The notes beneath the pieces were generated by a model, which did no database searches, had not been told where the DNA came from, and saw only the letters and a list, made by a program, of their open reading frames with translations. DNA of 64,000 nt from Rhodopseudomonas pentothenatexigens (GTDB lineage: Bacteria > Pseudomonadota > Alphaproteobacteria > Rhizobiales > Xanthobacteraceae). The position numbers were made by a program, and so were the translations under genes. Positions 1-7,838 of this stretch are shown here, piece by piece. Positions within the stretch are counted from its first letter, which is position 1, and each line of letters starts with the position of its first letter. The stretch spans positions 1-64,000 of the forward strand of contig NZ_UFQQ01000016.1 of the NCBI RefSeq assembly GCF_900218015.1, written 5' to 3'.

Positions 1-81
1 GCCCCGCCCCTCGCTGCGATAGCGACGGGCGCACAACTCGGGCTCATCGAGCCGCGAGAGCGATTGGCCGTGGCTGTTTGA
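1..81 (+). CDS. possible 3' end of a gene cut by the left edge
   Basis: Frame 1 is open from the first base to a TGA at 79-81 and would encode 26 residues ending in LAVAV. The composition is compatible with a real C-terminus, but the piece is too short to assign, and the minus strand is also open here. It may equally be chance in GC-rich DNA. Treat it as a placeholder for whatever gene lies to the left. Confidence 0.2.
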   Translation, partial: APPLAAIATGAQLGLIEPRERLAVAV

Positions 82-131
82 CAGTGTGGATCGGAGAACG
101 GGGAGATGCGGGGCGCCTGCCTCACTCACGG

Positions 132-243
132 CGTCATCGCCCGACTTGATCGGGCGACCCAGTATTCCAGAGCGCCTGTGGCGATGGGGTGCTTTGCTGC
201 GAGCGCTCCGCGATACTGGATCCCCGCCTACGCGGGGATGACG
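132..243. repeat. dispersed palindromic repeat element
   Basis: The element begins CGTCATC and ends GATGACG, so its ends are inverted copies of each other. Each half holds its own hairpin: TCGCCCGA/TCGGGCGA at 137-144 and 150-157, and TCCCCGC/GCGGGGA at 221-227 and 232-238. The inner parts also pair (CCAGTAT with ATACTGG). This structure is typical of short non-coding palindromic elements scattered between genes in Rhodopseudomonas and Bradyrhizobium. It is not a gene. Confidence 0.75.
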
Positions 244-304
244 GTTGGGCGCGGAGCGACGCTACGAGGTCCAAGCTACCCACGGGTTTACAAACTATCC
301 GCGA

Positions 305-442
305 GTCATTCCTGGGTACGCAGCGAAGCTGCAGAACGCTTCGGGGATCCGGGTTCGCGTAGCAAGCGTAGCCCGCGTGAGCGAAGCGATACCCGGGACT
401 CTCATGTTCGCTCACCCCCGCGTGTCGCTGCGCTCACGCGGG
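305..442. repeat. degenerate palindromic elements next to the GNAT gene
   Basis: A second, weaker palindromic element spans about 305-402, with inverted CCTGGGTA and TACCCGGG near its ends. A separate hairpin, CCCGCGTG/CACGCGGG (417-424 and 435-442), ends one base before the stop codon of the minus-strand GNAT gene. It could help end that transcript, though there is no T-run. Together with the element at 132-243 this explains the gene-free first 440 bases. Confidence 0.5.
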
Positions 443-991
443 CTACTCACTCAAAGCCGCGACCAGCGTTTCGATCGGCAGGAACAGCGTCCGGCTGTCT
501 TCGGGATATTCGATGAATTCGGCGCAGCGCAGATCAAAGCGCTTGGCCGCATCGTCCTTGGCGTGGACCAGAACCGCGCCGATACCGATGCTCTGCGACG
601 CCAGCGCGATCCGGCGCAGCGCGTCCGAAAGCAGGTCCGCGCCGAGCCCCCTTCCGGCATGAGAGCGGCTGACGGCCAGCCGTCCGATCACCGACACCGG
701 GATCGTGTCGGGCGCGTTGCGGCGGACCTTGCCGGGCGCTGCGGCGCGCTCGACCGCGCCCGCTGAAACGCAGAAATAGCCGACGACCTGATTGCCCTCG
801 CGCACCACGTAGGTGCGCGAGAAGCGGCTTTCGTTCTTGAGCGCCCGTTGGCGCAACCAGTCGTTCGACACCGGCTCACCGCAATCGAACGCCGACAGAT
901 CGTGTGCAATCGTCAGGGGAACAGGAGCCGACAGACGGGAGCGTGGCTGGTTTGGCGCGTCGTCTATGTCCGCCATGCCGAGAAAGGCCAT
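443..991 (-). CDS. GNAT family N-acetyltransferase, TacT-like
   Basis: 182 residues (ATG at 991; an in-frame ATG at 976 is an alternative). The protein has the layout of TacT-type toxins: an N-terminal FDCG...WLR block, a VxGYF strand, RLAV, the acetyl-CoA loop HAGRGLG, GAVLVHAKD and a C-terminal TLFLPI. Family members acetylate the amino group of charged tRNAs and are paired with a DUF1778 (TacA) antitoxin. Two things are odd. No DUF1778 gene lies upstream; the preceding gene on the strand encodes an unrelated 63-residue hydrophilic protein. The usual FY...GF motif carrying the catalytic tyrosine reads FDLRCAEF here. The family assignment is firm; toxin activity is doubtful. Confidence 0.85.
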   Translation of the reverse strand: MAFLGMADIDDAPNQPRSRLSAPVPLTIAHDLSAFDCGEPVSNDWLRQRALKNESRFSRTYVVREGNQVVGYFCVSAGAVERAAAPGKVRRNAPDTIPVSVIGRLAVSRSHAGRGLGADLLSDALRRIALASQSIGIGAVLVHAKDDAAKRFDLRCAEFIEYPEDSRTLFLPIETLVAALSE

Positions 992-1061
992 TGGCGCACG
1001 GCGCTGCGCCGCGCACTCTTTGACAATGACCGACCGCAGTCGCCGGCGATGTGCTTGCGCG

Positions 1062-1253
1062 TCAGCGCCGCTCGGCCTGCTCCTTGTCGGCCTCCGCGCC
1101 GGGCGAGGCTTCGTCGAGCGGGATGGTTTCGGGGGATGCGCTCGGGGTCCGGCCGGCGATGGTGCTGCGCTGCGGCGGCGCCGGGTCTGCGCCGCGTTTG
1201 CTGGCGGGGGTCTCGACCTTGTGCTTGTCGTCCGGCGCGCCGTTAGTGCTCAT
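1062..1253 (-). CDS. small hydrophilic hypothetical protein
   Basis: 63 residues, starting MSTNGAPDDKHK. The start at 1253 is chosen because it follows a perfect AGGAGG ribosome-binding site by six bases; the open frame extends further upstream without one. The protein is rich in Pro, Ala, Glu, Lys and Ser, has no hydrophobic core or signal peptide, and is probably disordered. It lies 70 bp upstream of the GNAT gene on the same strand, so the two may be co-transcribed. It does not look like a TacA antitoxin. No function can be assigned. Confidence 0.65.
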   Translation of the reverse strand: MSTNGAPDDKHKVETPASKRGADPAPPQRSTIAGRTPSASPETIPLDEASPGAEADKEQAERR

Positions 1254-1390
1254 GGGAACCTCCTTGGTTGCCCGGACCAACGCGGTGGCGCGGCGTCGGT
1301 TGCTTTGGCACTGCGGCGGGCGCCGATCTGCGCGGACGCGGCGCTGCGTTCGCCGTCCGCGCATCGGCGACGACGCAGCAGACCCGGCCG

Positions 1391-1903
1391 CTACTTCACC
1401 GCCGCCCGCATCGCTTTCCAGTCGAAGCCTTTCGCCGTCGCCAGCGCTTCGTCTTCGCCGAGGCCCTTGAACGACAGCGACAGCGCGGCGGCGGGGCCGA
1501 GCGCGATCAGGATGGTGCCGGACTTGTCGCTGGCCTGGAACGTCCGCGTCACCTTGAAGCCGTCGATCGTGGTGGTGCTGGCCGGGCCGTGGCTGGCTTC
1601 GGTCTTCATCCCGGTGCCACCGGCCGCCAGCCGACTTTGTGCCGGCGCGCCGGCGAGCAGCTGGACGCTGACATGGATCTCGCCGCGCGCGTAGCCGCGC
1701 TGCACCACCACGATGCGGCTGCCGCCGTCCTGCATCGCCAGGCCGCCGAGCTTGCCGGCTTTCCAGCCCGGCAGCTCGACCAAGAGCGGCGCGTACGGCT
1801 CCAGCCCGTCCCCGGCGCGCGCCGGCGACGGCGGCGCCAGCACCGCCGCGGCGAGCACGGGCAACGCGACAGCCAAACCAGCAAGACGACGACGCGCGAT
1901 CAT
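1391..1903 (-). CDS. exported hypothetical protein
   Basis: 170 residues starting MIARRRLAG, with a GGAGG site seven bases before the ATG. Residues 1 to about 30 form a clear signal peptide (twin arginines, hydrophobic AVALPVLAAAVLA, cleavage near ARA-GD). The mature part has alternating beta-like segments, including GGSRIVVVQRGYA, and a C-terminal helix ending WKAMRAAVK. This suggests a soluble periplasmic protein of about 15 kDa. The family is not recognised. The open frame extends to 2467, but that upstream part is repeat-derived and lacks coding character. Confidence 0.75.
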   Translation of the reverse strand: MIARRRLAGLAVALPVLAAAVLAPPSPARAGDGLEPYAPLLVELPGWKAGKLGGLAMQDGGSRIVVVQRGYARGEIHVSVQLLAGAPAQSRLAAGGTGMKTEASHGPASTTTIDGFKVTRTFQASDKSGTILIALGPAAALSLSFKGLGEDEALATAKGFDWKAMRAAVK

Positions 1904-2512
1904 GACAACCTCCAGTTCAAGACAGAGCCGCAACCTAACAAGGCCGCAGGCCGCAGCATTGATCTGAGCGCACGATCGCCGAAGGTCGCAGGGCCTCGCG
2001 TGGAGGATCCAAGCGCGCCGGATCGGGCGCAGGCCGCATCGCCACGACGCCATCGCGGAGAGGGGATTCGCCCTCGTCATGCGCGGGCTCGACCCGCGTA
2101 TCCATCCAACGATAACCCGCTGTGCCATCGTCGCCCTCGTCCAGATGATGGGTCGCCGGGTCGAGCCCGGCGACGACGCGAAGCGCGCAAAAGGGCCCCG
2201 ATACCCAAACATCGCCGCTGGTGGGCGCGCCGTGACGGCGCCTTCGCGATGGATCGCAAGCCGTCGCGACCAACCACCAACTTTGCGCCGCGCGGCGCGC
2301 GCCCGCCCCTCGTCGTGACGACGACGGGCGCATGGCTCGGACGCTGCGGCGCCGCGAGACTGTGGTTGCATGTCCAAGGCCGAACGGCCCTCGCCGCGCC
2401 TGACCGCGCACCTGGTGCGCGTTAACCCACCGTTAACGATAACACGGCGCTGACGCGAACCAGACAATTGTCGTCGCGATTAGTATCGCATCACAGCGAA
2501 TGGAGAGATGCG
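1904..2512. other. gene-free stretch with palindromic repeats
   Basis: About 600 bp with no convincing gene on either strand. It holds a dispersed palindromic element at about 2074-2176, annotated separately. The rest is GC-rich, with several open frames that are mutual shadows. The last 80 bp (around 2420-2500) are less GC-rich and contain CGTTAACG-like sequence, so they may hold the promoter of the small gene at 2513. Confidence 0.5.
2074..2176. repeat. dispersed palindromic repeat element
   Basis: Two hairpins in one element: GCGGG/CCCGC around 2083-2097, and a 9-bp stem GTCGCCGGG/CCCGGCGAC around 2152-2174. They are separated by about 50 bp, and GTATCCATC and GATGATGG-type flanks match in inverse orientation. 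It belongs to the same class as the element at 132-243 but has a different core. Confidence 0.6.
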
Positions 2513-2701
2513 ATGAGCGAAGCGACCCTGATACTTCCGAACATGCGCGGCGGCTGCGCCACCGCCGACGGCAAGGTGCACACGCTGTTTCGGATCAACA
2601 GCCGCGTCCGGCGCGAGATGGCGAAGCCGGCCGCAATGACCTCATCACCACCAGCGGCGAATGATGATCACCCATCAGACGATCACGCGCGTGAAGGGTA
2701 A
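2513..2701 (+). CDS. small hypothetical protein
   Basis: 62 residues starting MSEATLILPNMRGG. A GGAGAG sequence lies about nine bases before the ATG, and an upstream in-frame ATG at 2468 has no such site. The protein is hydrophilic with an arginine-rich centre, two cysteine-free halves and an acidic/histidine tail (SDDHAREG). It converges with the monooxygenase gene, leaving 17 bp between stop codons. No family is recognised. Confidence 0.5.
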   Translation: MSEATLILPNMRGGCATADGKVHTLFRINSRVRREMAKPAAMTSSPPAANDDHPSDDHAREG

Positions 2702-2718
2702 GTCCTTCGCGCGGCGCC

Positions 2719-4011
2719 TCACGCCGCCGCCGGCACCTTCACCCGCGCGCCGGGCGCAATCGTCGGCGGCGCGGCGTTGAGGTGATCGATCGCGAAACCG
2801 GCGGCGGCCTTGTAGCCGGCCATGAAGGCGGCGCGCTCGGCCGGCGAGATCACGTCGTCGATGTTGTCGAAGGTGCCGCCGCAGCGCTCGTCGACCAGGT
2901 TGAGCAGGCCGAACGGGCCGGCGCCGCGATTGCGCAGGATCAGCTGCGAGATCGGGCCGCACAGCTTGGTGTCGAACGCCGCCAGCGCCGCCTCGGTCGC
3001 GCCGTGCGCCACCATCGCGGCGCCGAGCTCGCGCGCGTCGACGATCGCCTGGGTGCCGCCGTTCGAGCCGGTCGGATACATCGCGTGCGCCGCATCGCCG
3101 ATCAGCAGCACCGGGCCGTCGCGCCAGGTACTCACCGGATCGCGGTCGATCATCGGGTTCTCGTAAGCGGAGTCGGCCTCACGGATCATCGCCGGCACGT
3201 CGAGCCAATCCCACACCCAGCCGTCGAAATGATGCGCGAACTCGGAGGTCGGCACCTGCCGGAACCAGCCCTGCTGCTTCCAGCCGTCGGCATTGTCGAG
3301 CGTGACCTCGGCGATCCAGTTCAGCATCGACAGCCCGGTCGCGGGATCCGGATGCGAAATCGGATAGATCACCACGCGGTGGCGATGCGTGCCGAGGCCG
3401 ATGAACGAGGCGCCGCTGCGGGTCGGCTTGCCCCATGTCGTGCCGCGCCACATCACCGCGCCGCCCCAATGGATCGGCGGCTGGTTCGGATGCATCTGCG
3501 CCCGCACCGCGGAGTGAATGCCGTCGGCGCCGATCAGCAGCGCGCCGGTGATTTCGGAACTGCCGCCATCGGCATGCTCCAGCGTCGCCACGACGCCGTC
3601 TGCGGTCTTGCGATAGGAAGTGACGCGGCGGCCGAGCTGCACCGCGTCCGCGCCGAGCCGCTCGATCACCTTCTCGTTCAGCAGCATGTGGAAGCGGCCG
3701 CGATGTACCGCATATTGCGGCCAGCGATAGCCGGCGGCCTTGCCACGCGGCTCGGCATAGATGTCGTTGCCGTTGAGGCCGACCAGCGCCCATTCCTTCG
3801 CCGGCAGGCCGACGCGATCGAGATCGGTTTCGGTGATGCCGAGGTCGAGCAGTTCGCGCACCGCGTTCGGCTGCAGATTGATGCCGACGCCGAGCGGGCG
3901 CATCTCGCGCGCCGCATCATAGACCACGCAGGGCACGCCGATCTGATGCAGCGTCAACGCCGCCGCAAGCCCGCCAATGCCGCCGCCGGCGATGATCACC
4001 CTGTCGCTCAT
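2719..4011 (-). CDS. FAD-dependent monooxygenase (flavin-dependent oxidoreductase)
   Basis: 430 residues, the usual length of single-component aromatic-ring hydroxylases of the PHBH/UbiH group. The N-terminus has the dinucleotide fold GGGIGGLAAAL (residues 8-18); GADGIHS and the FAD ribose motif GDAAHAMYPTGSNG (around residue 300) follow. Such enzymes insert one oxygen atom into aromatic or heterocyclic substrates using NAD(P)H and FAD. The sequence resembles the flavin-dependent oxidoreductases with an ALLIGADGIHSAVR signature, but the substrate cannot be read. The gene stands alone. A perfect 11-bp inverted repeat 150 bp upstream (4161-4187) may be its operator. Confidence 0.88.
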   Translation of the reverse strand: MSDRVIIAGGGIGGLAAALTLHQIGVPCVVYDAAREMRPLGVGINLQPNAVRELLDLGITETDLDRVGLPAKEWALVGLNGNDIYAEPRGKAAGYRWPQYAVHRGRFHMLLNEKVIERLGADAVQLGRRVTSYRKTADGVVATLEHADGGSSEITGALLIGADGIHSAVRAQMHPNQPPIHWGGAVMWRGTTWGKPTRSGASFIGLGTHRHRVVIYPISHPDPATGLSMLNWIAEVTLDNADGWKQQGWFRQVPTSEFAHHFDGWVWDWLDVPAMIREADSAYENPMIDRDPVSTWRDGPVLLIGDAAHAMYPTGSNGGTQAIVDARELGAAMVAHGATEAALAAFDTKLCGPISQLILRNRGAGPFGLLNLVDERCGGTFDNIDDVISPAERAAFMAGYKAAAGFAIDHLNAAPPTIAPGARVKVPAAA

Positions 4012-4160
4012 GAGAAGGACGTCCTACCCGCTTGTGATTTCGACTTGCTGTAGCCAGCAACGCCGGGCGAGGCAAGCAAGGGAGGCCGGCAGGTGCGGCG
4101 CCGCCGGTATTCGGCTTTCGTTCCGACGACGGCGCTTGACGGCCACGAACATATCGGGAA

Positions 4161-4187
4161 CGTTCTGCAATCAGGAATTGCAGAACG
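4161..4187. promoter_or_regulatory. 11-bp perfect inverted repeat (candidate operator)
   Basis: CGTTCTGCAAT and ATTGCAGAACG are exact inverted copies separated by five bases (CAGGA). The repeat lies between the minus-strand monooxygenase (start 4011) and the plus-strand gene that begins near 4297, so it could serve either. Perfect dyads of this size in divergent intergenic DNA are usually binding sites for dimeric regulators. No regulator gene is adjacent, and no T-run suggests a terminator. Confidence 0.5.
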
Positions 4188-4296
4188 GCTGACCTGGTTA
4201 CAGCGGAGGCGTCGATGCGGTGTCGTTGTCAGTCGTTCAGCGCAGCGTCGGCGCAGCAGATCGCCGCCCTGCCCGCGCCCGACAGGATGCCCGGTC

Positions 4297-4851
4297 GTGA
4301 TTAGTCCGGAGGAAGGCGTCACCTCCAAACCGGACGCGCTACGGGTCAGCCCGGAAGCCGATCAGGTCACAGGCCGCTGTGAGTGCTGCGGCCAGATCAG
4401 CCGCCGTGTCTCGGGCACGATCTCGACGGCGGACGCCGCCGTCGCGGCCTATACGGTGTGGTGGACGGTCGGCCATATCGCCGAACACGGTGCGGAGTTC
4501 GACCTGATCTGCGGGCGCTGGGGCGACGGCACCACCGCGTCCGACCGCGCCGTCGTGCGGCTGCATCATTTCATCGCCCCGACCGGCCCGGCCGTGATGG
4601 TGCAGGATGCCAGCCTCGCGGACGGCCTCGACCGGCTGGCCGCGCACGCACTGCGGCGCGACGACATCATCGGCACGCCGCGTGCCGCAGAGGTGTTCGG
4701 GTTGTACGACGCGATCGCGCTGCAGGACGCACGGCTCGCCGAGCTGTTCGGCGCGCCGGTTCCTTGCGGGCCTTGCGGCCCGTGCGCCGAGCGCCGCAAG
4801 CTTCCGTCGCGGCGCAGTCGTTCGGGCCCGCGCCGTGGCCGGACTATTTGA
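4297..4851 (+). CDS. hypothetical protein with cysteine motifs
   Basis: About 184 residues if translation begins at the GTG at 4297; the start is uncertain. A GGAGG at 4307-4311 suggests a start slightly downstream, but no good start codon follows it. The convincing part runs from CECCGQ to LAELFG, with segments such as AAYTVWWTVGHIAEHG and DRAVVRLHHFIAP. CECC near the N-terminus and CGPCGPC near the C-terminus could bind a metal. The 3' end overlaps the convergent minus-strand gene by eight bases. No family is recognised. Confidence 0.5.
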   Translation: MISPEEGVTSKPDALRVSPEADQVTGRCECCGQISRRVSGTISTADAAVAAYTVWWTVGHIAEHGAEFDLICGRWGDGTTASDRAVVRLHHFIAPTGPAVMVQDASLADGLDRLAAHALRRDDIIGTPRAAEVFGLYDAIALQDARLAELFGAPVPCGPCGPCAERRKLPSRRSRSGPRRGRTI

Positions 4852-5275
4852 AACCGATCGCCAGACCAGACAGATCGAGGTCGGCGATCAGGCCGACCTG
4901 CGAGCCGGACAGTTCGAGCACCGCGCCCTTCTCGTTGCGCAGCACGATGGCGCGGGCGCCGACGCCGATCGCAGCCCCGGCCCCGACCGCGCCGTACACG
5001 CCGGCGACGTCGCGCGGCGAGCGGATGTTGCTGACGCGCCCCGACAGCTGCGCCTTCGAGCCGCCGAACACCAGGCCGTAGGACAAGCCGCCGATCGACA
5101 GCGGATAGCGCTTGCCGTGGAAGTTCAGCATCCCCGAGCCGCCGGAGCCGCCGATCACCCAGCCGCCTTTGTAGATCGTCAGCGTGATCCGTCCCTCGTC
5201 GGCGCGCGCGCCGGTGACGAAGCCACCGAGCAGCAGCAGGGCGGCAACAATCCCGAACCAACGACGCATCATCAT
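4844..5275 (-). CDS. exported glycine-rich hypothetical protein
   Basis: About 141-143 residues. Three consecutive ATGs (5275, 5272, 5269) follow AAGGGGG; the third gives the best spacing. A signal peptide (MRRWFGIVAALLLLGGFVTGARA) is followed by a protein rich in Gly and beta-prone segments: YKGGWVIGGSGGSGML, YPLSIGGLSYGLVFGG, GVYGAVGAGAAIGVGARAI. This pattern resembles proteobacterial periplasmic or outer-membrane-associated small proteins of unknown function. It converges with the cysteine-motif gene. The remaining DNA to 5542 holds no gene. Confidence 0.7.
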   Translation of the reverse strand: MMMRRWFGIVAALLLLGGFVTGARADEGRITLTIYKGGWVIGGSGGSGMLNFHGKRYPLSIGGLSYGLVFGGSKAQLSGRVSNIRSPRDVAGVYGAVGAGAAIGVGARAIVLRNEKGAVLELSGSQVGLIADLDLSGLAIGFK

Positions 5276-5542
5276 CCCCCTTCGATCACCGGACCCGAGC
5301 GTTCCGGCTGTACAGTTTTCAGCCCCGCGGTCGCGAGGACGATTCGATCGAGTCAGCATAGCAGGGGCTGCGGGCCACCGGGACATGGCGGTAAATGCAA
5401 CTGACACGCAGCGCCGCTACGCGCCGACACGACCATCGTCGAGGCCGGTTCGATGGGTAAAACCCTGCCATTTTACGGGGCCCGGCTTCCGGCGCGGCGG
5501 AATTGACGATAGGTTGAGGAACGGTTTTCCGAGGATCAAGCG

Positions 5543-6592
5543 GTGCTGCGCAAAGCCTTCATGAAAGTGTTTTCGGCCCATCCGGTCGAGACCATCGCCG
5601 CCTGCACCGGTCTGTTCATGATCGTGCTCGGCTTCGCGCTCGGCACCCAGTCCGGTTGGATCTGGTTCTGGGGTCAGGTGTCGGCGATCTTCGGCGCCAG
5701 CCTCGCCACGCTGGCGGTGGTGTGGACGCTGCGCCAGCGCGCCGCCGAAGCCCGCATGGCCGCCAATCTCGACGTGCTGGCGCGCCAGCTCGAGACTTCG
5801 ATCAGCCAGATCCACAAATCGGTGAAGGGCGGCCGCGACGAGTCGATCCCCGCTGCCGTGTACTTGGCGCAGATCGAGCAGTGCATCGACAATCTGATCG
5901 GCGTCACCCACGAGCTCGGCGAGATCACCGGCCGGCAACTGCCGTTCGACGTGATCGAGATGCTGACCGCACGTGATACGCTCCAGATCGAGGCGCGGAT
6001 CACCGACGGCCGCACCCCGGAGCGCAAGCTGGTCACCGAGACCGAGAACTGCCCGGCCTGCAAGAAGCAGGTCGAATTCCAGGTCGGCAGCCTGCCCGGC
6101 GACAGCGCCAAGCCGACCTGCCCGCATTGCGGCCAGCGCTTCCACGCTCACCGCTCGACCAGCGGCAACATCTTTCTGCGGATGCCGGGCGCCTCGCAAT
6201 TCACCCGCGCGGTGTCGGTCAATTGCCCGGTGTGCGCCAGCAAGATCCCGGCGAATATCGACCAGGGCAAGCAGCATTCGGAGACGCGTTACTGCTTTTC
6301 CTGCGGCGCCAAGGTATCGATCGATCCGCTCGGCCAGCAATGCACGCTGCTCAACAAGCAGGACCGCCTGCCCGGCCATCTCAACGGCGCCGGCACGCTG
6401 GTGTGCGACAAGTGCAACGACCCGGTGATCACGCTGACCTCGAACAGCGCCGGCACCTACGGCATCTGCCGCAAGGACGACGGTCTGGTGTTCTCCGCCG
6501 CGGCGAGCGCAGCGTCCCACGCTGCGCCGGCCGCCTCCGCCACCAAGCCGGCGGCGGCGGACGCGGTGGCGCGCAGCGACGCCGCCGAGTAG
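5543..6592 (+). CDS. membrane-anchored protein with three zinc-ribbon-like motifs
   Basis: 349 residues. Two hydrophobic helices (about 17-34 and 40-62) are followed by a helical stretch of about 100 residues and then three treble-cysteine regions: CPAC...CPHC (around 169-196), CPVC...CFSC (around 230-255) and CDKC with a later single Cys (around 287-311). The C-terminal 30 residues are an Ala/Ser/Pro tail. The spacing is typical of zinc ribbons facing the cytoplasm. No catalytic motif is visible. A role as a membrane-bound scaffold or sensor is only a guess. The tandem repeats and the collagen-like gene follow directly. Confidence 0.75.
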   Translation: MLRKAFMKVFSAHPVETIAACTGLFMIVLGFALGTQSGWIWFWGQVSAIFGASLATLAVVWTLRQRAAEARMAANLDVLARQLETSISQIHKSVKGGRDESIPAAVYLAQIEQCIDNLIGVTHELGEITGRQLPFDVIEMLTARDTLQIEARITDGRTPERKLVTETENCPACKKQVEFQVGSLPGDSAKPTCPHCGQRFHAHRSTSGNIFLRMPGASQFTRAVSVNCPVCASKIPANIDQGKQHSETRYCFSCGAKVSIDPLGQQCTLLNKQDRLPGHLNGAGTLVCDKCNDPVITLTSNSAGTYGICRKDDGLVFSAAASAASHAAPAASATKPAAADAVARSDAAE

Positions 6593-6620
6593 CGCCGCCT
6601 CGCGACCTCGCGCCGGCATC

Positions 6621-6710
6621 GTTCACGTCGGCCTCATTCACGTCGGCCTCATTCACGTCGGCCTCATTCACGTCGGCCTCATTCACGTCGGCCTCATTCA
6701 CGTCGGCCGC
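6621..6710. repeat. tandem repeat, six copies of 15 bp
   Basis: Six head-to-tail copies of ATTCACGTCGGCCTC, the first starting with G and the last ending CGC. They lie in the 197-bp gap between the zinc-ribbon gene and the collagen-like gene. Because 15 is a multiple of three, they read through in several frames (for example SFTSA on plus and NEADV on minus). There is no ribosome-binding site or coding context, so they are best seen as a non-coding mini-satellite. Copy number is likely to vary between strains. Confidence 0.9.
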
Positions 6711-6789
6711 TGCCGCCTCGGCGCGGAATTGAAGCCGTCACGCAAGCTCTGGTACAGTCGCGTCGTCAAGAATCGTTTGGGGGCGTTGC

Positions 6790-7392
6790 GTGGCTGAAAC
6801 TGAATCCACCCGCCGCGGACGTCCGGGGCCACAGGGCCCGCGCGGACGTCCCGGTGAACCGGGCCGACCGGGACCACAAGGACATCCGGGCCGTCCCGGC
6901 CCCGAAGGCCCCCGCGGCAAACCGGGTCCGGTCGGCAAACCCGGACCGATCGGCAAGGCCGGTCCGCAAGGCAAGCCCGGCGTCGCCGGCAAGCCTGGCC
7001 CCGACGGCAAGCCCGGCCCGCAAGGCAAACCCGGCCCGCAAGGGCCCCGCGGTGAACAAGGCCCCCGTGGCGAGCAGGGTCCGCGCGGCGAACAGGGCCC
7101 CCGCGGTGAGCCCGGCCCCGCCGGCGCGCTGCCCTCGATCGACCAGGTGATGCCCTGGCTGCACCTGATCTTCGACGCCTACGAAGACTACAAGGCGCAG
7201 CGGGCGCGCGAGGCACGCGAACTCGAGGAGCGGATCGCCGCCGAAGCGCTCGAGCAGGCAGCGCGCGAAGCCGCCGCGCGCGAGGTCGCCGCCGCGATCG
7301 AAGCCGCCAATGCCGAAGCCGAGATCGTCGAGGACGACGACGCGAACCCGGATGGCGGCAAGAAAAAGAAGAAGCGCAAGCACAAGGACTGA
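6790..7392 (+). CDS. collagen-like repeat protein
   Basis: 200 residues, GTG start at 6790 preceded by a GGGGG stretch. Residues 10-111 are 34 uninterrupted Gly-X-Y triplets, rich in Pro at X or Y, with charged Arg, Lys and Glu (GKPGP, GPRGEQ repeated four times). The rest is a short hydrophobic piece ([12 protein letters not shown]), about 60 residues of Ala/Glu/Arg-rich helix, and a lysine-rich end ([10 protein letters not shown]). There is no signal peptide or anchor, so the protein looks cytoplasmic, unlike most bacterial collagens, which are surface proteins. The helical part may set the trimer register. Function unknown. Confidence 0.85.
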   Translation: MAETESTRRGRPGPQGPRGRPGEPGRPGPQGHPGRPGPEGPRGKPGPVGKPGPIGKAGPQGKPGVAGKPGPDGKPGPQGKPGPQGPRGEQGPRGEQGPRGEQGPRGEPGPAGALPSIDQVMPWLHLIFDAYEDYKAQRAREARELEERIAAEALEQAAREAAAREVAAAIEAANAEAEIVEDDDANPDGGKKKKKRKHKD

Positions 7393-7421
7393 GCGGCTTG
7401 CGCAGGATCGCCGCGTGGCGG

Positions 7422-7688
7422 TCAGCCGAACCGCGCGCGCGATCGTTCCCTCGCCTTCGCCGCTTCGATGTCGCGGTCGCGCGGCGCGGCTGGCGTCTGC
7501 AGCGACGTCAGCAGCGTACGCGCGGCGCCGGTGATCTCGCTCACGGCGCGATCGAACGCCGCGGCATTGGCTCGCGACGGCGCATTGAATCCGGACAGCT
7601 TGCGGACGAATTGCAGCGCGGCTGCGCGGACCTCGTCGTCGGTCGCCGGCGGTTCGAAGTTGAACAGCGTCTTGATGTTGCGGCACAT
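7422..7688 (-). CDS. DUF2277 domain protein
   Basis: 88 residues, beginning MCRNIKTLFNFEPPATDDEVRAA, the characteristic opening of the DUF2277 family, whose members are about 80-90 residues long and of unknown function. The start at 7688 matches the family; the open frame continues upstream without a site. The body is helical (AALQFVRKLSGF, FDRAVSEITGAARTLL). The conserved Cys2 and Asn4 are present. The gene is divergent from the SOUL gene, sharing a 150-bp intergenic region. Confidence 0.85.
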   Translation of the reverse strand: MCRNIKTLFNFEPPATDDEVRAAALQFVRKLSGFNAPSRANAAAFDRAVSEITGAARTLLTSLQTPAAPRDRDIEAAKARERSRARFG

Positions 7689-7838
7689 GGCAGCGGCCCT
7701 TCGCGTGTCGACAGGCCGCCGATGGTAATCGAGGCCACCCGCGAGACAACACGGAACCGCCGCGACACAAAGCCTTGCCGAACGCCGTGCGATGATTAGC
7801 TGACGCCAAGGCGCGCAACGAACGGCGGAGACGGCGGC

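Noticed and set aside
2782..4053. Plus-strand open frame of 423 codons opposite the flavin monooxygenase
   Set aside because: It is the antisense shadow of a gene with clear Rossmann and GD motifs; its translation is rich in His, Arg and Gln and has no domain.
6127..6732. Plus-strand frame of 201 codons with SFTSA repeats, and its minus-strand NEADV counterpart
   Set aside because: They arise only from the 15-bp tandem repeat and the shadow of the zinc-ribbon gene.
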